Shown here piece by piece: positions 23,537 through 34,200 of a stretch of 35,744 bases of DNA; the first letter of the stretch is position 1, and each line of letters opens with the position of its first letter. This DNA comes from Candidatus Helarchaeota archaeon (GTDB lineage: Archaea; Asgardarchaeota; Lokiarchaeia; Helarchaeales; RDOG01), in assembly GCA_029838215.1 (NCBI GenBank), contig JALGVI010000025.1, forward strand, positions 1 to 35,744, given 5' to 3'. Under the pieces are notes generated by a model, which did not search any database, was not told the origin of the DNA, and saw only the letters and a list, made by a program, of their open reading frames with translations. The position numbers and the translations under genes were made by a program.

Positions 23537-25482
23537 CGAGTTCAGATCAACCCAAAATCGGCGTTTTTATTTGTCATTGCGGAACCAACATCGCAGGCGT
23601 GATCGATGTAAAAAGAATCGTGAATGAACTACAACGGGCAGATAATATTCATGTCGTGAGACATTATGAGTTCATGTGTTCAGAGCATGGTCAAGAGCTC
23701 ATTAAAAAGGCAATTGAGAAACAGAAGATCAACCGAATCGTCGTGGCCTGTTGCAGCCCCAAATTCCACGAAAAGACATTTCAAAGATGCTTGGCTGCAG
23801 GTGGTATCAATCCTTTCTTTGTAGAAATCGCGAACATAAGAGAGCAATGTTCTTGGGTTCATAAGAGCAAACCTAATGAAGCAACTGAAAAAGCAATTAA
23901 AATAATAAAGGGAGCCGTTGGAAAAGCATTACATCTGAAACCCATTGAAGTCATTACAGTACCCATTATTCGTGAAGTAGTTGTTATTGGTGGCGGGATT
24001 GCAGGAATACAGGCGGCTCTCGATATAGCAGATACAGGAACCAAGGTCCATATTATCGAAAAATACGTGAGCCTGGGAGGCAACATGGCTCGCACGGAAA
24101 AAACATTTCCGACAAATGATTGCGCCATGTGCATTCTCTCCCCAAAGCTCAACGATGTACGAAGTCATGACAACATCACGATTCATACAATGTCTGAAGT
24201 GAAAAAAGTAGATGGCTTTCTCGGCAATTTTGTGGTCACCGTTGAAAAGAATCCGCGGTTTGTCGATGAAAAAAAATGCATTAATTGTGGAAGATGCATT
24301 GAAATCTGCCCAGTTGAAGTCCTCGATGAATGGCAATTAAACATGGGATTTCGGAAGGCAATTCACGTGCCATTTGCCCAAGCACTCCCTTCCTGTCCCG
24401 CCATCGATGAAAAAAATTGCACGAAATGCGGTAAATGTGAAGAGAAGTGCCCTACAAACGCGATAAACTTGAAGGAGACCAAACAAACCATTACATTAAG
24501 AGTTGGAGCGATCATTACAAGCATTGGTTGGGAAGAATGGGATCCGTCGCCAATAGTACAGTATAGATACGGACAAAATAAAAACGTGATAACTCAATTT
24601 CAATTCGCAAGATTATTGGATCCATTTGGTCCCACTGATGGAAAAATTCTGACTGCAGAAGGAAAATCGGTAAAAAGAATCGTCATGATTCAATGCGTTG
24701 GATCTAGAGATAAACGATATAACCAGTATTGCAGCACGGTATGTTGCATGGCAGCTTTGAAACACGCTCAATTAGCAAAGATGGAACATGATTCAGAAAT
24801 AGATGTCATAATCTGCCATCAAGAAATGAGAACACCAAAAAAACGACATGAACAATATTTTACGAATGCAAGAGAAATCGGAGTTAAATTCATCCGTGGA
24901 AGACCTTCAGAGGTTTTAGAAGATCCCGACTCGGATCAGTTGATTGTCAGGGTTGAGGATGAAGAACTACAGAAATTATTTTCAATCAAGACTGATTTGG
25001 TCGTGTTATCTACTGCTACTGTTGCGTCAAAAGATACGGAGAAACTCGCACGCATATTAGGTATCGATGTTGATGCCGAGGGGTTTGTGGCAGAGTTGCA
25101 CCCAAAATTAGCTCCTGTAGAAACAAAGGTTGCAGGAATTTTCGTTTGCGGTGCCTTACAAGGTCCAAAAGATATCCCTGATTCGGTTGCTCAAGGAGGA
25201 GCGGCTGCCGCCAAGGTAATCGCAACGTTCAGTAATCCTGTTATAAAGAAAAATCTTGAAATTCCCGAAATAAATCAAGACCTTTGTGTTCTTTGCGGTA
25301 CCTGTGTTGAATCGTGCAACTTTTCGGCATTAACAAAACACGATAAGCTAAAAAAAATCGTAGTTCACGCACTGAAATGCGTTGGATGTGGCATGTGCAT
25401 GCAGGCATGTCCTACAGGAGCATGTCAATTAAAAACATATCGGGATGATCAACTTCATGACCAAATCCAACAAATAATCTAA
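23533..25482 (+). CDS. hdrA: Heterodisulfide reductase subunit A (HdrA), FAD and multi-[4Fe-4S] electron-bifurcating subunit
   Basis: This 649-residue methanogen-type HdrA is the flavin subunit at which electron bifurcation occurs. The N-terminal module (1-140) begins IGVFICHCGTNI and includes VVACCSPKFHEKTF. The thioredoxin-reductase-like FAD domain starts at VVIGGGIAGIQAALDIAD (about 149) and includes EKYVSLGGNMARTEKTFP and NDCAMCILSPK. An inserted ferredoxin has CINCGRCIEICP (from Cys249) and CTKCGKCEEKCP (from Cys296). The C-terminal ferredoxin has CVLCGTCVESC (from Cys585) and CVGCGMCMQACP (from Cys616). It is much longer than the HdrA of the sulfur-oxidising sHdr system (about 350 residues). 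It overlaps hdrC by 4 bases and the convergent mvhD by 4 bases. Confidence 0.96.
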   Translation: MTSSDQPKIGVFICHCGTNIAGVIDVKRIVNELQRADNIHVVRHYEFMCSEHGQELIKKAIEKQKINRIVVACCSPKFHEKTFQRCLAAGGINPFFVEIANIREQCSWVHKSKPNEATEKAIKIIKGAVGKALHLKPIEVITVPIIREVVVIGGGIAGIQAALDIADTGTKVHIIEKYVSLGGNMARTEKTFPTNDCAMCILSPKLNDVRSHDNITIHTMSEVKKVDGFLGNFVVTVEKNPRFVDEKKCINCGRCIEICPVEVLDEWQLNMGFRKAIHVPFAQALPSCPAIDEKNCTKCGKCEEKCPTNAINLKETKQTITLRVGAIITSIGWEEWDPSPIVQYRYGQNKNVITQFQFARLLDPFGPTDGKILTAEGKSVKRIVMIQCVGSRDKRYNQYCSTVCCMAALKHAQLAKMEHDSEIDVIICHQEMRTPKKRHEQYFTNAREIGVKFIRGRPSEVLEDPDSDQLIVRVEDEELQKLFSIKTDLVVLSTATVASKDTEKLARILGIDVDAEGFVAELHPKLAPVETKVAGIFVCGALQGPKDIPDSVAQGGAAAAKVIATFSNPVIKKNLEIPEINQDLCVLCGTCVESCNFSALTKHDKLKKIVVHALKCVGCGMCMQACPTGACQLKTYRDDQLHDQIQQII

Positions 25483-25931
25483 ACTTCAGGGTTTTCTGGT
25501 ATTCGTTCTCTAATTTTCTTCTCCAATTTTCCGAGTTGGTATATTTTCTTCGTGAATTCACTTGCGACTTTGACCCACTCTCGAGCCATGCTTGCACTGA
25601 TAAAATGCATTTCAATTCGAGCGGGGCTGATGCCAATCTCTTTAAAGATATCCTGCACGAATTTTACGAGTTGTTCTGCACGATAATTACCACCAGAGTT
25701 ATTTCCCGTTTCATAATGACATTGATCTTTTAAACATCCACTAATAATTACACCATCTGCTCCCGACACGAATGCTTCTAAAATAAGGGGCAAATCCACC
25801 CGTCCAGTGCAAGGCACTCTTACTATTTTAATATTAGTAGGATATTCAAAACGGCTCATACCAGCTAAGTCTGCTGCCGCATAAGTGCATTCATTACAAA
25901 TCAATGCAAGGATGTTTATTTCATTCGACAT
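25479..25931 (-). CDS. mvhD: MvhD-type iron-sulfur subunit (HdrA-linking electron-entry subunit)
   Basis: This 150-residue protein has five cysteines in the MvhD pattern: Cys12 and Cys15 (CNECTYAAADLAG), Cys41 (RVPCTGRVD), Cys66 and Cys71 (GCLKDQCHY), plus the helical stretch NYRAEQLVKFVQDIFKEIG. MvhD carries a [2Fe-2S] cluster and passes electrons from a hydrogenase or formate dehydrogenase to HdrA. No MvhA/G or FdhAB gene is in the window, so the electron source is elsewhere or different. The frame is open to ATG 25973, but ATG 25931 gives the standard N terminus. It is convergent with hdrA and ends inside the last four bases of that gene, so it must be transcribed separately. Confidence 0.93.
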   Translation of the reverse strand: MSNEINILALICNECTYAAADLAGMSRFEYPTNIKIVRVPCTGRVDLPLILEAFVSGADGVIISGCLKDQCHYETGNNSGGNYRAEQLVKFVQDIFKEIGISPARIEMHFISASMAREWVKVASEFTKKIYQLGKLEKKIRERIPENPEV

Positions 25932-26156
25932 GGTAATCAAAGCTGGTCTTCTCGATGATTTGGAAAAAAACATTTAAAAGCTAAGTTACACTATTCCAAA
26001 CAATCAGATTAAAATTTCCTATCTAAAAAAAATACGATGAAAATCTATTTTTCAAGGTCTTTTAGTCTGTTAGGGTGAAATCACGCCCATTACAAAATAA
26101 AAAGAATTAAAAAAAAGGAAAAAATAAGCATAAGGAAAGATTCAAGAGTTGTTTTT

Positions 26157-26648
26157 ATGGAAGAAACCTTAGAATTTTCTGTTGTATCAGAACTTGGTCC
26201 GAGAATGAAAAATATTAATGTAAAAGCGAAATGTGAGAGCATCAATGAGGTTCGAGAGGTCACGTCCCGTGGTGATGGAAGCACTCACCGCGTAACTGAA
26301 GCGGTCATTGGGGATGAAACCGGATCGATTTTACTTACGATTTGGGATGACACGATCGATCGTATTACGATTGGAAATTCATACGTCGTTAAAAATAGTT
26401 ACACGTCTCTCTTTCGAGGATCTTTACGGTTAAATCTCGGTCGTTATGGCGAACTTGAAGATTCAGATGAAGAAATCGAAACAGTCAATACCGAGAATAA
26501 TTTATCTGATAAAGTATATGAAAGTCCACGTAGATTTCAAAGAGGACCGAGACCTGGAGGCAGTTATGGTCGAGATCGACGAGATAGAGGACCTCCAAGA
26601 TACCAACGGAGAAATCCCCGTGGAAGAAGCAGAGGTAGTAGATACTAA
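26157..26648 (+). CDS. Single-stranded nucleic-acid-binding OB-fold protein with RG-rich tail
   Basis: This 163-residue protein has one OB fold in residues 1-100, resembling crenarchaeal SSB and eukaryotic SOSS-B: LGPRMKNINVKAKCESI, then TEAVIGDETGSILLTIWDD and GNSYVVKNSYTSLFRGSLRLNL. An acidic linker follows (about 101-118). The final 45 residues are an Arg/Gly/Tyr-rich tail (RGPRPGG, RRDRGPP, RGRSRGSRY). It would bind ssDNA or RNA. Archaeal SSBs more often have an acidic tail for protein docking; here an acidic linker is followed by a basic RGG-like tail, which suggests additional RNA/DNA contact or condensate-like behaviour. ATG 26157 has no strong ribosome-binding site. It is a single gene between Hdr-related operons and unrelated to them in function. 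Confidence 0.88.
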   Translation: MEETLEFSVVSELGPRMKNINVKAKCESINEVREVTSRGDGSTHRVTEAVIGDETGSILLTIWDDTIDRITIGNSYVVKNSYTSLFRGSLRLNLGRYGELEDSDEEIETVNTENNLSDKVYESPRRFQRGPRPGGSYGRDRRDRGPPRYQRRNPRGRSRGSRY

Positions 26649-26721
26649 AATATCCATTATTCTAATAAAAAACTTCAATTTTTCTTCTTTTATTCTTAAA
26701 AGATAAAAAGAAAAGTATTTT

Positions 26722-27606
26722 TTAGGCAATTTTTGCCAATAGTGGGTTCAGTTTCACCCTATGGAACTTCACACCCAATTCTTTAGGTTTTTCACCAAAT
26801 GCAAGTGCTAAATACTCGGCAAAATATAAAACAGGTATCTTGTAATCAGCACCTTCGAATTGCTTGTTGACTTTTGATTGACCCATTTCAAATTGGGAAT
26901 AACAAGCGGGACAAATGACAACGAGTGCATCGGCATTCATGCGTTTTATTTGTTTAAGTTTTGATTCAAGCATGCTCAACTGTGCACTTTCAACTATCCC
27001 AGAAATTGCAGAACCACAACACTGATATTTCTTGAGATATTCAATGCTTTTAGCACCTGTTGCGGTTATGACCTTATCAAGAGACGTGGGTCTTATGGGA
27101 TCATCAAAGTTCAAGATATAACTAGGGCGACCATAATGACAACCATAAAAAGTTGCAATCCTGAGACCCGACATGTCTTTTGAAGAAGCTTCCGTGATTT
27201 TTTCCATTCCGATGTCTTCATGCAAGAGTTCCAAGAGATGTTTGACTTCTATCGTGCCCTTATATTCCTTGCCAACTTTTGAAAGAATCTCATTGACTTC
27301 TTCAAGTTTCTGTCCATCGTGCCGTAATTCGTGCCAAGCCGTCTTGAGCGTTTCAAAGCATCCATTGCACATTGTGAGAATGTCCATCTCTTTTTCTTCA
27401 GCAATGCACAGATTGTAGGCTGCAGAAGCAAGCCACGTGCTCTCCCGAATATTATGCATTCCCACGGGATCCGGACAACATCCGAAATCAGGAACGTCCT
27501 TGTATTTTATATCTAATTTATCCATCACTTTTCGACCGGCAATTTCAACATAGGGGAAACGATTTGCAATCAAACAGCCGACAAATAAGGCATATTCATC
27601 GCTCAT
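26722..27606 (-). CDS. hdrB: Second heterodisulfide reductase subunit B (HdrB-like)
   Basis: This 294-residue HdrB paralogue has both CCG motifs complete: Cys11, Cys43-Cys44, Cys80/Cys83, then Cys156 (FYGCHYGRPS), Cys196-Cys197 and Cys232/Cys235 (CPACYSQFE). It should therefore bind two non-cubane clusters. It overlaps its hdrC by ATGA, and GGAGGTTGC lies about 10 bases upstream of ATG 27606. The sequence is clearly different from the other HdrB in the window, for example CNGCFETLKTAW against CSGCFKSLKEV. The substrates may differ, or the two pairs may act in one larger assembly around the single HdrA. No second HdrA is present in this window. Confidence 0.94.
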   Translation of the reverse strand: MSDEYALFVGCLIANRFPYVEIAGRKVMDKLDIKYKDVPDFGCCPDPVGMHNIRESTWLASAAYNLCIAEEKEMDILTMCNGCFETLKTAWHELRHDGQKLEEVNEILSKVGKEYKGTIEVKHLLELLHEDIGMEKITEASSKDMSGLRIATFYGCHYGRPSYILNFDDPIRPTSLDKVITATGAKSIEYLKKYQCCGSAISGIVESAQLSMLESKLKQIKRMNADALVVICPACYSQFEMGQSKVNKQFEGADYKIPVLYFAEYLALAFGEKPKELGVKFHRVKLNPLLAKIA

Positions 27607-28124
27607 TCATTTGCAACCTCCTGACTTGCAGGCTCTTCTTTTTTCTTAATATATTCGACAAATCCCGTTAATTCGCAGATTTTCTTGAAGTCTTCTACGT
27701 TTGGACGCGTGATGTTTTCATCCAGCCCCAGCTGCTTCCGACGCCGAGCAATGGCAGGACTGCTGGGAATATTAAGAGCATTATTGTAAAAGCCTTCACC
27801 TTCAGCACGAAATACCTCAGGCAAATGGCCACGTTCGACAGATAAATTGCGTAATTCAAACATGATTTCGGATACTAAAACAGATTGGGGACAAACTTCT
27901 AAACAGGAATGGCACGTCGTGCAGTTCCATAATACGGGGTCATCTAGTATTTTTTCCTTGAATCCTAAAAGAGCATTTTCAACAATCTTTCGTGGATTGA
28001 AAGTGCGGGTGAATCGCGCCGCAGGACAAATTCCCGTGCACGTGCCACATTGATAACAGTAATTGATAGTCTTCCCAATTTCCGACTCGCTTAATTCCTT
28101 TCGAAATACGCTAGAAATCGTCAT
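27603..28124 (-). CDS. hdrC: Second heterodisulfide reductase subunit C (HdrC-like)
   Basis: This 173-residue HdrC paralogue has CYQCGTCTGICP (Cys23, 26, 29, 33) and CTTCHSCLEVCP (Cys68, 71, 74, 78), both complete [4Fe-4S] motifs. The Pro after each fourth Cys is retained. The C-terminal region (RKQLGLDENITRPNVEDFKK split around Ile) is the usual HdrC tail. It is the first gene of a two-gene unit with the second hdrB (4-base ATGA overlap). Its ATG 28124 follows GGATGG. It lies in a 134-base A/T-rich gap from the giant surface-protein gene, where promoter elements for this unit must lie. Confidence 0.94.
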   Translation of the reverse strand: MTISSVFRKELSESEIGKTINYCYQCGTCTGICPAARFTRTFNPRKIVENALLGFKEKILDDPVLWNCTTCHSCLEVCPQSVLVSEIMFELRNLSVERGHLPEVFRAEGEGFYNNALNIPSSPAIARRRKQLGLDENITRPNVEDFKKICELTGFVEYIKKKEEPASQEVANE

Positions 28125-28258
28125 GGTTTTCCATCCAAATTGTCAATAACAAATAATAATTTTAATTACTCAAAATTCTTTTTAATAGTTTCTGATTTTG
28201 CTTGCCATGCTCCAATATTTACTATCGAATAAGCACGAAAAAAGAAGAAATGAGAAGA

Positions 28259-31200
28259 TCATTTTTTCTTAGCCTTGCGAAGATAAGAGTTGGCTTGCTC
28301 CGAGAACCTCTTGACTTTTTCAGTATATCCTAACCGAGAAGCAACCCGAGCTGCCTTTTTGTACAACTGTCCAGCCTTGGTATAATTGTTTTTTCTTACT
28401 TCGAATCGAGCATCACCTAAAAGATCGGATAATTGAATTTCCAAGTTCTTACGTTCTAGTTTACTGAGAGGTTTTGTTTCTACAGGGACTTTTTTCTTTG
28501 GCTTCGGTTTCTTTACGGTTTTGATGCTCTTAAGTGCTTTTTTCTTTTCTTTTTCAATGCGTTCTTCAATTAACTTCTGCTCTCTTAATTCTTCTTCCTT
28601 TCGCTGTTCGGATAATTGCTTGATGATTGATTTAACCTTGCTCGCGGGAATTGCGGGTTTTTCCTTCCTGCGAAACTGATATATCATGATAGCACCCGCA
28701 ACAAGGATAATGATGACTCCAAAAATCAGAAATATTTCCCACGGGATATATGGAGGGGGAATTACGGGAGGTCGTGGCGTGACAGTGAGTTGGAAGACAA
28801 AACTCATAGTTTCATCATCAGAGTCAACGAGAACGATTCGAAGAGTCCATTGTCTTGTATTGTAAGATAAATCAGCAAGATCATCTTCGTCAAATTCATA
28901 ATAAATAATAGATGAATTTCCAGTGACCGATGTATTAACTAATTCTTCAAGACCACCATCATTGTCATCAATTTGAATGGAAAATTCTTTTAAGCCTTCA
29001 AGGTCAGAAAAGTTAAGTTGCATTGTCAATGTCATACCCTCATAAAAATCATAATTAGGAGGATAAATCTGGAGTAATGAAATAATTGGGGCATTATTTA
29101 CTACCGTGAAATTATAGGATGTCGTTGTTTCATTAATTCCACCTTCTTCATCTTCAACAGTCACGTAAAATGTCCAGTTTCCAGTTTCATACGTGGTCAG
29201 GGGTGTCCAATCCAGATACCAAGAATTAGAACTCGCGTTGAAATCCATAGAAATGTTATACCATTGGCTATTCTTGTAGCAATAAAGGCTTGCATTTACC
29301 GTGAGATTCGCTCCTCTACTAAATACGTCAATATCACTGGCATTTGCAAGAAAGGTGATATTTTGAGTCCGATACACGCTAGAAGCAGGTTGATAAATTT
29401 CAACGATGTTTGGGACGTGATTCACCACGGTAATGATGGAAGTAGTATTAAAAGTAAGGGCGTCATTCTCACGATCTCTCAAGTAGAGGAATACAAGCCA
29501 AGATCCGGCACGATCAAGAGATGTAAATACATATGAAAATGTCCAGTTAGACGTGTTATACTTTGCACCCCCAACGTCATTCACGAATTTCATTGTTCGA
29601 TTTAACCAGATATCATGTTCGATGTTTAATAATTGAATTTCGGCGTAAACCCCTGTCTTATTATAATTCAATACTTGAATCTGAATGAAATCTACGTATC
29701 CATTAGTTGTAAGGTTAGTCGTATTCAATTGGAAGAAAATCTCAATCCTGTTGTTTTGGACGTTGTTAATTATATCAGTAATTTCGCTACCCGTAAAATT
29801 AACCGTTGTCGTAACGTCAGACGTGCTGTTAAATACAGTTCCATTGATGAGATCGGGCTGATTGGTTGTCCAATTCATGATTTTCCAACCTGCGAAAGTT
29901 ACGTTTGTGGTCTGGCTAATTTTTGCTTGCACGGTCACTTCAATCCCACCAATGCCACTTCGATCGAATCCGTAATTAGTAAGGTTAATGTAATATGGAA
30001 TGGATACAAAACCGCTCGAATCATTTTCAGCATAATGATAAACAGAATCATCGGTGAAAGTGTTTTCATGACGTCCGTAGAAGATGCCAGCCGAGGTCTC
30101 AAGAATAGAGGCGTTTCCATCTATTTGTAAAGAAGTATTAACATCACTTGCAATAAAATCGTCAATATCTTTCAAGGTAGTATTTAATGAAAAAGTCTCG
30201 TTCACGCGATAAACGGTAGTGTTTTCAATCTCGAATGATTCAACTTCTGGAGCCCAATTATCCACATATACATAACCGATATATTTAGCACCGTGGAGAG
30301 CTGTTGAGATGGCAGATTCTCCATATTCATCATAGCTCTGAACCTCAACATAAATGTCATATCGCCCAACGGGGTCGTATTCGGTAAAATTGTAAGAACA
30401 GTTCCACCAACTTTGACTTTTATACCAGTAAGTATTGTAAGGTGAAGAATAGTCTTCGATGTCCATTAACATATCCATTGATTTGTTTATCCAATGGTCC
30501 ATTGTAGCTGATTTCAAACATAAAGTCGCATTAAATTCGTAGTCGTCATTATCACGATATCGATCGTCATCAAGATCAGCAATCACTGCAGTAACATTTA
30601 GTGTTTCATTTATTCGTCGAATGTGCTGATTCTCAGGATTTGTAACTTGAGTATAATTTGTTGCATTATATCGAATATGAATTGCGGTATCAGGATAACT
30701 CCCTCCAGTTTTGACTTCAGGTCTGGCGGATATTAACGTAACATTATGTGAAAATGCTTGTAGGTCATCATAATTTCCTAAACTCTCAACAAATAACCAA
30801 TCATAACGAACTGGACCGAGTTTTGCACCGTCTTCAGTATGAAAACCGGGACCTAGAGTATCAACAGGAGCTTTTATCACGATATTGTATTCTCGACCGC
30901 TAAAATTCTCGGGCAAAAAATCATCCGAAATAGAAGTGTCAGTATAATTATGAATAAAGGTCTGGAATATATATCGGGTACTCGGTTGGAAAACCGTTCC
31001 ATTAATATAAATTCTAAATTTGGTATAAGGATCATTATTCGGATCAATGTAATCATCGATATCCGTAACATTAGCCCAAACTTCAGATCCTGGAGTTGCT
31101 ATGTGATAGTTTTTTCGTCGTAGGTAAGAAAATACGTCATGAAGTAATACTTTATAGTTCCCTGGGATGTACAATTCTTCACCCGCGCTCGGGATTCTCT

Positions 31201-34200
31201 GCTCGGGATCCCCAAACAAGACGAATTGATGATAGTCCTCACTATTATCGGGAAATCCACTTTCCTCTTGGATGTCATTTCTCCAATTTTGTGAATATAC
31301 CCGGGAAGTGGAATTTAATCCTAAGGCAAGACTCATTCCGATAGTATTATTATTTTGGATGGCTTGCTGTAGAAAAATGGAAAATACTTGTTCGGAATAA
31401 CCCAGCATGTTTTCACGATAATTTGCAATGAGTGAAGATGTCCCAAGACTCATGAACGTACTGGGCAAGGTTGTTGCAGCTAAATAATCGTCATTTAACA
31501 GAATGATGCTTACATTTATCCCTTCTGGCGGTGAATCGGAAATGAACTCACTTTCATTTTTAAAGAAACCATTTGAATTATTTACAGGATTGATTAGGAG
31601 TGGATCGTCGGCAGATTTTCCGTCATCAAATCCTCTCCAATAATCAATAGCACCTTCAAGAAAATTCATGGCACCCATTTCGCCATCATTACCATTCGAT
31701 TTCACACCATATCCACAATGATACCATAGAGCAGGTCCCACGCTAAAGTTGTCTAAAATATTATTATAACCAGTCGTATTCCAAACATCATAATTTGCAG
31801 TTGATAAGATCTCCGGAATTTCAGAAGAATAATTATGTTGGCTATTGTCAAATGTCAAGTTATGCCAATAGGATACGGAAGAGAAAAGTGCTCTTTGACG
31901 GGCAAACGGACCTTTATCATAGCTTATGTTGAATTGCACGAAGTCTATACTGGCATTAATATAATCGGTCGAATTAGATGCATTAAAATAAAAATCAATT
32001 TTTATTTGATTTGTCAAATTCCCAACGTAATCAGTAATGTTATAATTTTGAAGCAAGATCACTTCATATTGTTGATCAGAAGTTGAATTAAATATGGAAT
32101 CATTAATGACATCATAGTCATTATTCGTCCAATTCCAAAGTCTAACGCCAGCAAATGTCACGTTTTCAGTTAGATTTGTTTTGGCTTTTAAATGAACCCA
32201 GATCTGGGTTATGTTGTCCTTATTGATGTTGAGATCTCGCGTTCCATTATCAAGGTCAATATAGAAAGGAACGTCTATGTACCCATTCGAGTCATTCAAC
32301 CAAGAATAATAACTCCCATCGTTTTCGTATGTATTCTCGATCGTGCCTTCAATTGGCACTCCTTGACTTGTCTGAATTCCTGCGGCGTGTTCACCAGTCA
32401 AATTCGTGGGAAAATAGATTTCTTTATAATCGGGTGATAATTCACGATAGATAAAAAGAGGAGCAAAGATACTTCGTTGAATTTCTATTGAGTTATTTAC
32501 ACCAGTTTCACCCGGAAATCGACCCACGATGAATTTATCCAGCCCTATTATTGCACGGTCAAGCGTCAGGCGGAGATCAGTCGTGGGAGATACGATGATC
32601 ACGGTTCGATTCTTTACATCAGGGTTTGCCTTATCAAGATTACTCATCCAAGATTCGAAAGTGGTCGACAGATTGACCATGTCTTCATATAAAGGAGCCG
32701 GACCCGAGAAGGGATATTGAAAGTACGTTGTATTAAGCAATTGATAATTCTGATATGCTTGTTGATACACGGTATTTGATTCATTGACACAAGGTAATAC
32801 TACACCACCATGATATGCAGCCAAGAATGCAGCAGGAGCGAAATGACCATCCTCCAAGGATGATAGAATAACATCATGTTCACTGCTGAGATTATAGATG
32901 AATTCAATTATCGATGTCATGTTTTCTAATGCTGTTATTGTAGTAAGGTTCCAAGATTCTAATGATTGAGTGAAAATAGTCTGATTGATGGTGTTTCCGG
33001 GTTCTACGAATATTGCTTCATCGGGTTGCAATTTCTCAATCACTTGTTGGACCATTTCGGAAGGAATGGAAGAATCATTCACGTATAAAATTGGAACGTG
33101 TAACAAGGATGCTATCACCGCTGCATTCGACGCAGAAAGTGCAACATCTTCTTTTATGGATGAGAGATTTGTTTTAGTTACCGTGATGTTGTAAGAAAAA
33201 CTGTTCGTTTCCAGTTCTTTTGACGTGATATATAAATTCCATTGCCCCTTTAAAGGATGTTCAACACTAATGCTTCCACCATCATTCGAACGTTCTACTA
33301 ACTGTCCATTTGGATCCAATAACCAAACCTGACAGCGGCTATCGTTAACACTAAATTGTAATCTAATATTTGAATTGTCAATGTTAAATTGATGCGAAGC
33401 ACCGCTTGAATTGAAAAAAGTCAGATTATAATATTCAATTCCAGAAAATGCCGTTTTATTATAGACCTTTAACAGCCAATCGGAGCTATTGGCAGGATGC
33501 GTCACGTTGGGAAAGAACACGTAATCATTTGATGTAAAATTATTTGTATCAAACACCCATTGCGAAGCAACGGTCTGTGAGCCATTTCCAATAAGTTCTA
33601 AGCCAAATAAATCATTTTGCGTGTTATTTATTCGCATGAACAAGAATTCCCCTTGAATTGTCATGTTACTGGAGTTATATTGCTGCAAAGTAGACCCCGA
33701 ACTGTCAAGGCTTCCAAGGATATTCTGTGTTTCAAAAGGATTAACAGTTCCCGAAAATGATAACGTTTCATTTGCGCCATCACTAAGACTTTCATTACCA
33801 AATGCGACAATTATTTTTGAATTATTGAACCAAAAATAATCTGCAATTGATGCTGACAGGTCGAAAATGTTTTCAACAGAAAAATTCAAGGGAGCAAGTT
33901 CATCACCTGCGATATAAGAATAATTAAGGGCAGGTTCAATTTCATTTCGAACATTATTTGGAACATCACCAACATACAGGATTCGTTTCAAACCACCATC
34001 TCTAATTGTGGCGGAACCCCTCCGATCTTCCATGAAATAATTGTTATAACGTCTCCAGTCATCAAGTAATAGGCGTGTACTCTCATCTAAACAATCATAT
34101 ATAATTGGAGAAATCTTAAAAATTCCAGAATCGTTAAAAATCGCATTAGGAAGAATGCTCAGGTAAGCCAATTCATCAAAAAAACTCGAATCATTTTGAT

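Noticed and set aside
21043..28124. Calling the cluster a sulfur-oxidising sHdr system
   Set aside because: HdrA is the long bifurcating form, MvhD is present, and no sulfur-transfer (TusA/DsrE/rhodanese) or lipoate-ligase gene is seen in the window.
29633..30130. Plus-strand 165-codon ORF inside the surface-protein gene
   Set aside because: Antisense to a 2070-codon frame with coherent domain structure; its own product has no recognisable pattern.
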